Shown: one piece after another, positions 5,391-6,155 of the stretch
Layout: each line of letters begins with the position of its first letter
Position numbering within the stretch: the first letter of the stretch is position 1
From: Bifidobacteriaceae bacterium
GTDB lineage: Bacteria > Actinomycetota > Actinomycetes > Actinomycetales > WQXJ01
NCBI GenBank assembly: GCA_031276585.1
Contig: JAISMT010000054.1
Coordinates: 1 to 6,155 of the forward strand
Reading direction: 5' to 3'
Length of the DNA stretch: 6,155 bases
The notes under the pieces: generated by a model
Told to the model about the DNA's origin: nothing
The model's input: the letters and a program-made list of their open reading frames with translations, nothing else
Databases searched by the model: none
Translations under genes and position numbers: made by a program

Positions 5391-5561
5391 GGGTTTGCAT
5401 GCAGCCAGGCTAGGCCACGGTGGACGCGTAAGACATCTTGTGTTCACATTGTGAGACGGCATCAAGGCCTGCTCCGTCAACGAGAGACGCTGACTAGTTC
5501 CGTTTGCTTAGCCTTACTGGGGATCCGAAATTTTGACGTTTGAGCGTACTTTTTCTTGCTT

Positions 5562-5607
5562 GGGGCCCCCGCAAAAGGCTTGACCGCAGGCAGAAGGTTT
5601 TGTGGGG
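5562..5607. repeat. 46-nt hairpin element, copy B
   Basis: This is the second copy of the element at 230-275. CCCCGCAAAA (5567-5576) pairs with TTTTGTGGGG (5598-5607); the one change in the stem gives a G-U wobble in plus-strand RNA but an A/C mismatch in minus-strand RNA. The stem is kept while the 18-nt central loop segment has drifted (about 10 of 18 positions match). It lies about 220 nt upstream of the exported-protein gene and could be in its leader. No T-run follows. Confidence 0.7.
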
Positions 5608-5829
5608 CCTGCTAAGTCAATGCCGGGTCTGAAAACAAGAGGGGCGGCATCGGCGGTGTTTAACTGCCAAGCGGTATTTCCCCTGACCTGTGACGCCTGT
5701 GGTAAATGTTGAGAAAGTTGAAGATGTTGCTATTGGGGCAGTTGAGGTAATGGGGTAGTCTGAATGCCTGACCTCTTCCCACAATGCTCCCGAGGTTGGC
5801 AGCACGGCATCGGGGCAGTTAGGACCAAC

Positions 5830-6155
5830 ATGAGATCTCCACACAGGCGCCGCCTAGTGCTCCTGGCCGTGGCTGCCGTAACGGCATTTTCCCTGGCGAA
5901 CCCCGCCCTAGCGGACCCTACCCCAGCGCCCGGGTCAGACGCTGCGGTAGCAGAGGCCAAACGCCAAGAGCGGATAGCCGCCGCATCCGTGGCGGAACTC
6001 GAAGGCATGTTGGTCACCCTGGCCGAACAAACCGAAAAAGCCCAAGCCGCCGCCGGGGCTGCCGCTGAGGCCTATAACAAGGCCAACGAAGAACTAAAAG
6101 CTGCTAGCGAAGCCGCCGACCAAGCCAGTGCTGACGCCGCAAACGCCCAAGAACA
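5830..6155 (+). CDS. Exported coiled-coil protein, N-terminus only (probable NlpC/P60-type peptidoglycan hydrolase)
   Basis: The first 108 codons are in the window; the rest lies beyond its end. A Sec signal peptide is clear: basic MRSPHRRR, a hydrophobic core LVLLAVAAVTAFSL, and a likely cleavage after ANPALA (about residue 28). A short Pro-rich spacer (DPTPAPG) follows. From about residue 38 to the window edge the sequence is almost all Ala, Glu, Lys and Gln with leucines at heptad-like spacing, predicted to be a long coiled coil. Actinobacterial cell-wall hydrolases of the RipA/NlpC-P60 type have this layout, with the catalytic domain at the C-terminus. No catalytic residues are visible here, so an M23 peptidase, CHAP protein or non-enzymatic wall protein is also possible. 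The ATG has AGGA at 5-nt spacing. Divergently oriented from metYX. Confidence 0.8.
   Translation, partial: MRSPHRRRLVLLAVAAVTAFSLANPALADPTPAPGSDAAVAEAKRQERIAAASVAELEGMLVTLAEQTEKAQAAAGAAAEAYNKANEELKAASEAADQASADAANAQE

Larger units (their letters stand above)
5199..5829. other. 631-nt intergenic stretch between metY and the exported-protein gene
   Basis: This divergent spacer should hold the promoters of metY (leftward) and of the gene at 5830 (rightward). Contents I can support are the metY ribosome binding site at 5209-5216, two hairpins in the metY leader (5285-5390), TTGTG repeated 11 bp apart at 5438-5453, and the 46-nt hairpin element at 5562-5607. The reading frames here lack coding character. 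I found no tRNA, no SAM riboswitch core and no convincing -35/-10 pair. The length is large for a simple divergent promoter region. Confidence 0.6.

Noticed and set aside
5313..5543. Plus-strand 76-codon frame in the metY leader region
   Set aside because: Non-ATG start, no ribosome binding site, no coding bias, and it overlaps RNA structure of the opposite strand.
5199..5560. SAM riboswitch upstream of metY
   Set aside because: I looked on the minus strand for the SAM-I/SAM-IV core (GGCAACC and flanks) and the SAM-II pattern and found neither.
5620..5712. 30-codon plus-strand frame ending in CDACGKC
   Set aside because: The cysteine pattern is suggestive of metal binding, but it is very short and has no ribosome binding site.
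5617..6017. Two overlapping minus-strand frames opposite the exported-protein gene
   Set aside because: They are antisense shadows; the plus-strand frame has a signal peptide, RBS and coiled-coil pattern.
1..6155. CRISPR array, insertion sequence, prophage or defence system
   Set aside because: No regularly spaced repeats, transposase, integrase, nuclease or helicase motifs were seen in any frame.

Overview
The window looks like chromosomal DNA of a moderately GC-rich actinobacterium, probably near Actinomyces, Mobiluncus or Varibaculum. The family-level evidence is the pairing of two small actinobacterial families (DUF4235 and the bacterial SCP ortholog), the codon use, and the style of the secreted hydrolase. 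The genus is an inference. I see no phage, CRISPR, insertion sequence or defence locus. The coding content is mostly housekeeping, and the less explained material lies in the intergenic DNA.

Left part (1-1557, minus strand): a thiamine uptake operon. A TPP riboswitch (about 1464-1550) precedes a lipoprotein thiamine-binding protein (295-1398). After a 200-nt gap with a strong hairpin comes the start of an ABC permease that runs off the window at base 1. The ribosome binding site of the binding protein lies in a hairpin, which suggests control of translation.

Middle (1736-2549, plus strand): an unrecognised 41-codon reading frame with AT-richer codons than its neighbours, a DUF4235 two-helix membrane protein, and a small sterol-carrier-like protein. 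They end in a short convergent spacer that carries a 23-bp tandem repeat.

Right-middle (2692-5198, minus strand): metY and metX overlap by ATGA. Together they make O-acetylhomoserine from homoserine and acetyl-CoA and then sulfhydrylate it to homocysteine for methionine synthesis. The long leader upstream of metY contains a 16-pair hairpin that folds better as minus-strand RNA, a second hairpin and a possible short cysteine-containing upstream ORF. I do not find the core of a known SAM riboswitch there.

Right end (5830-6155, plus strand): the N-terminus of an exported coiled-coil protein, probably the start of an NlpC/P60-type peptidoglycan hydrolase, cut by the window edge. Between metY and this gene lie 631 nt without a convincing gene. 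This stretch includes the second copy of a 46-nt hairpin element whose first copy sits between the thiamine-binding protein and permease genes.
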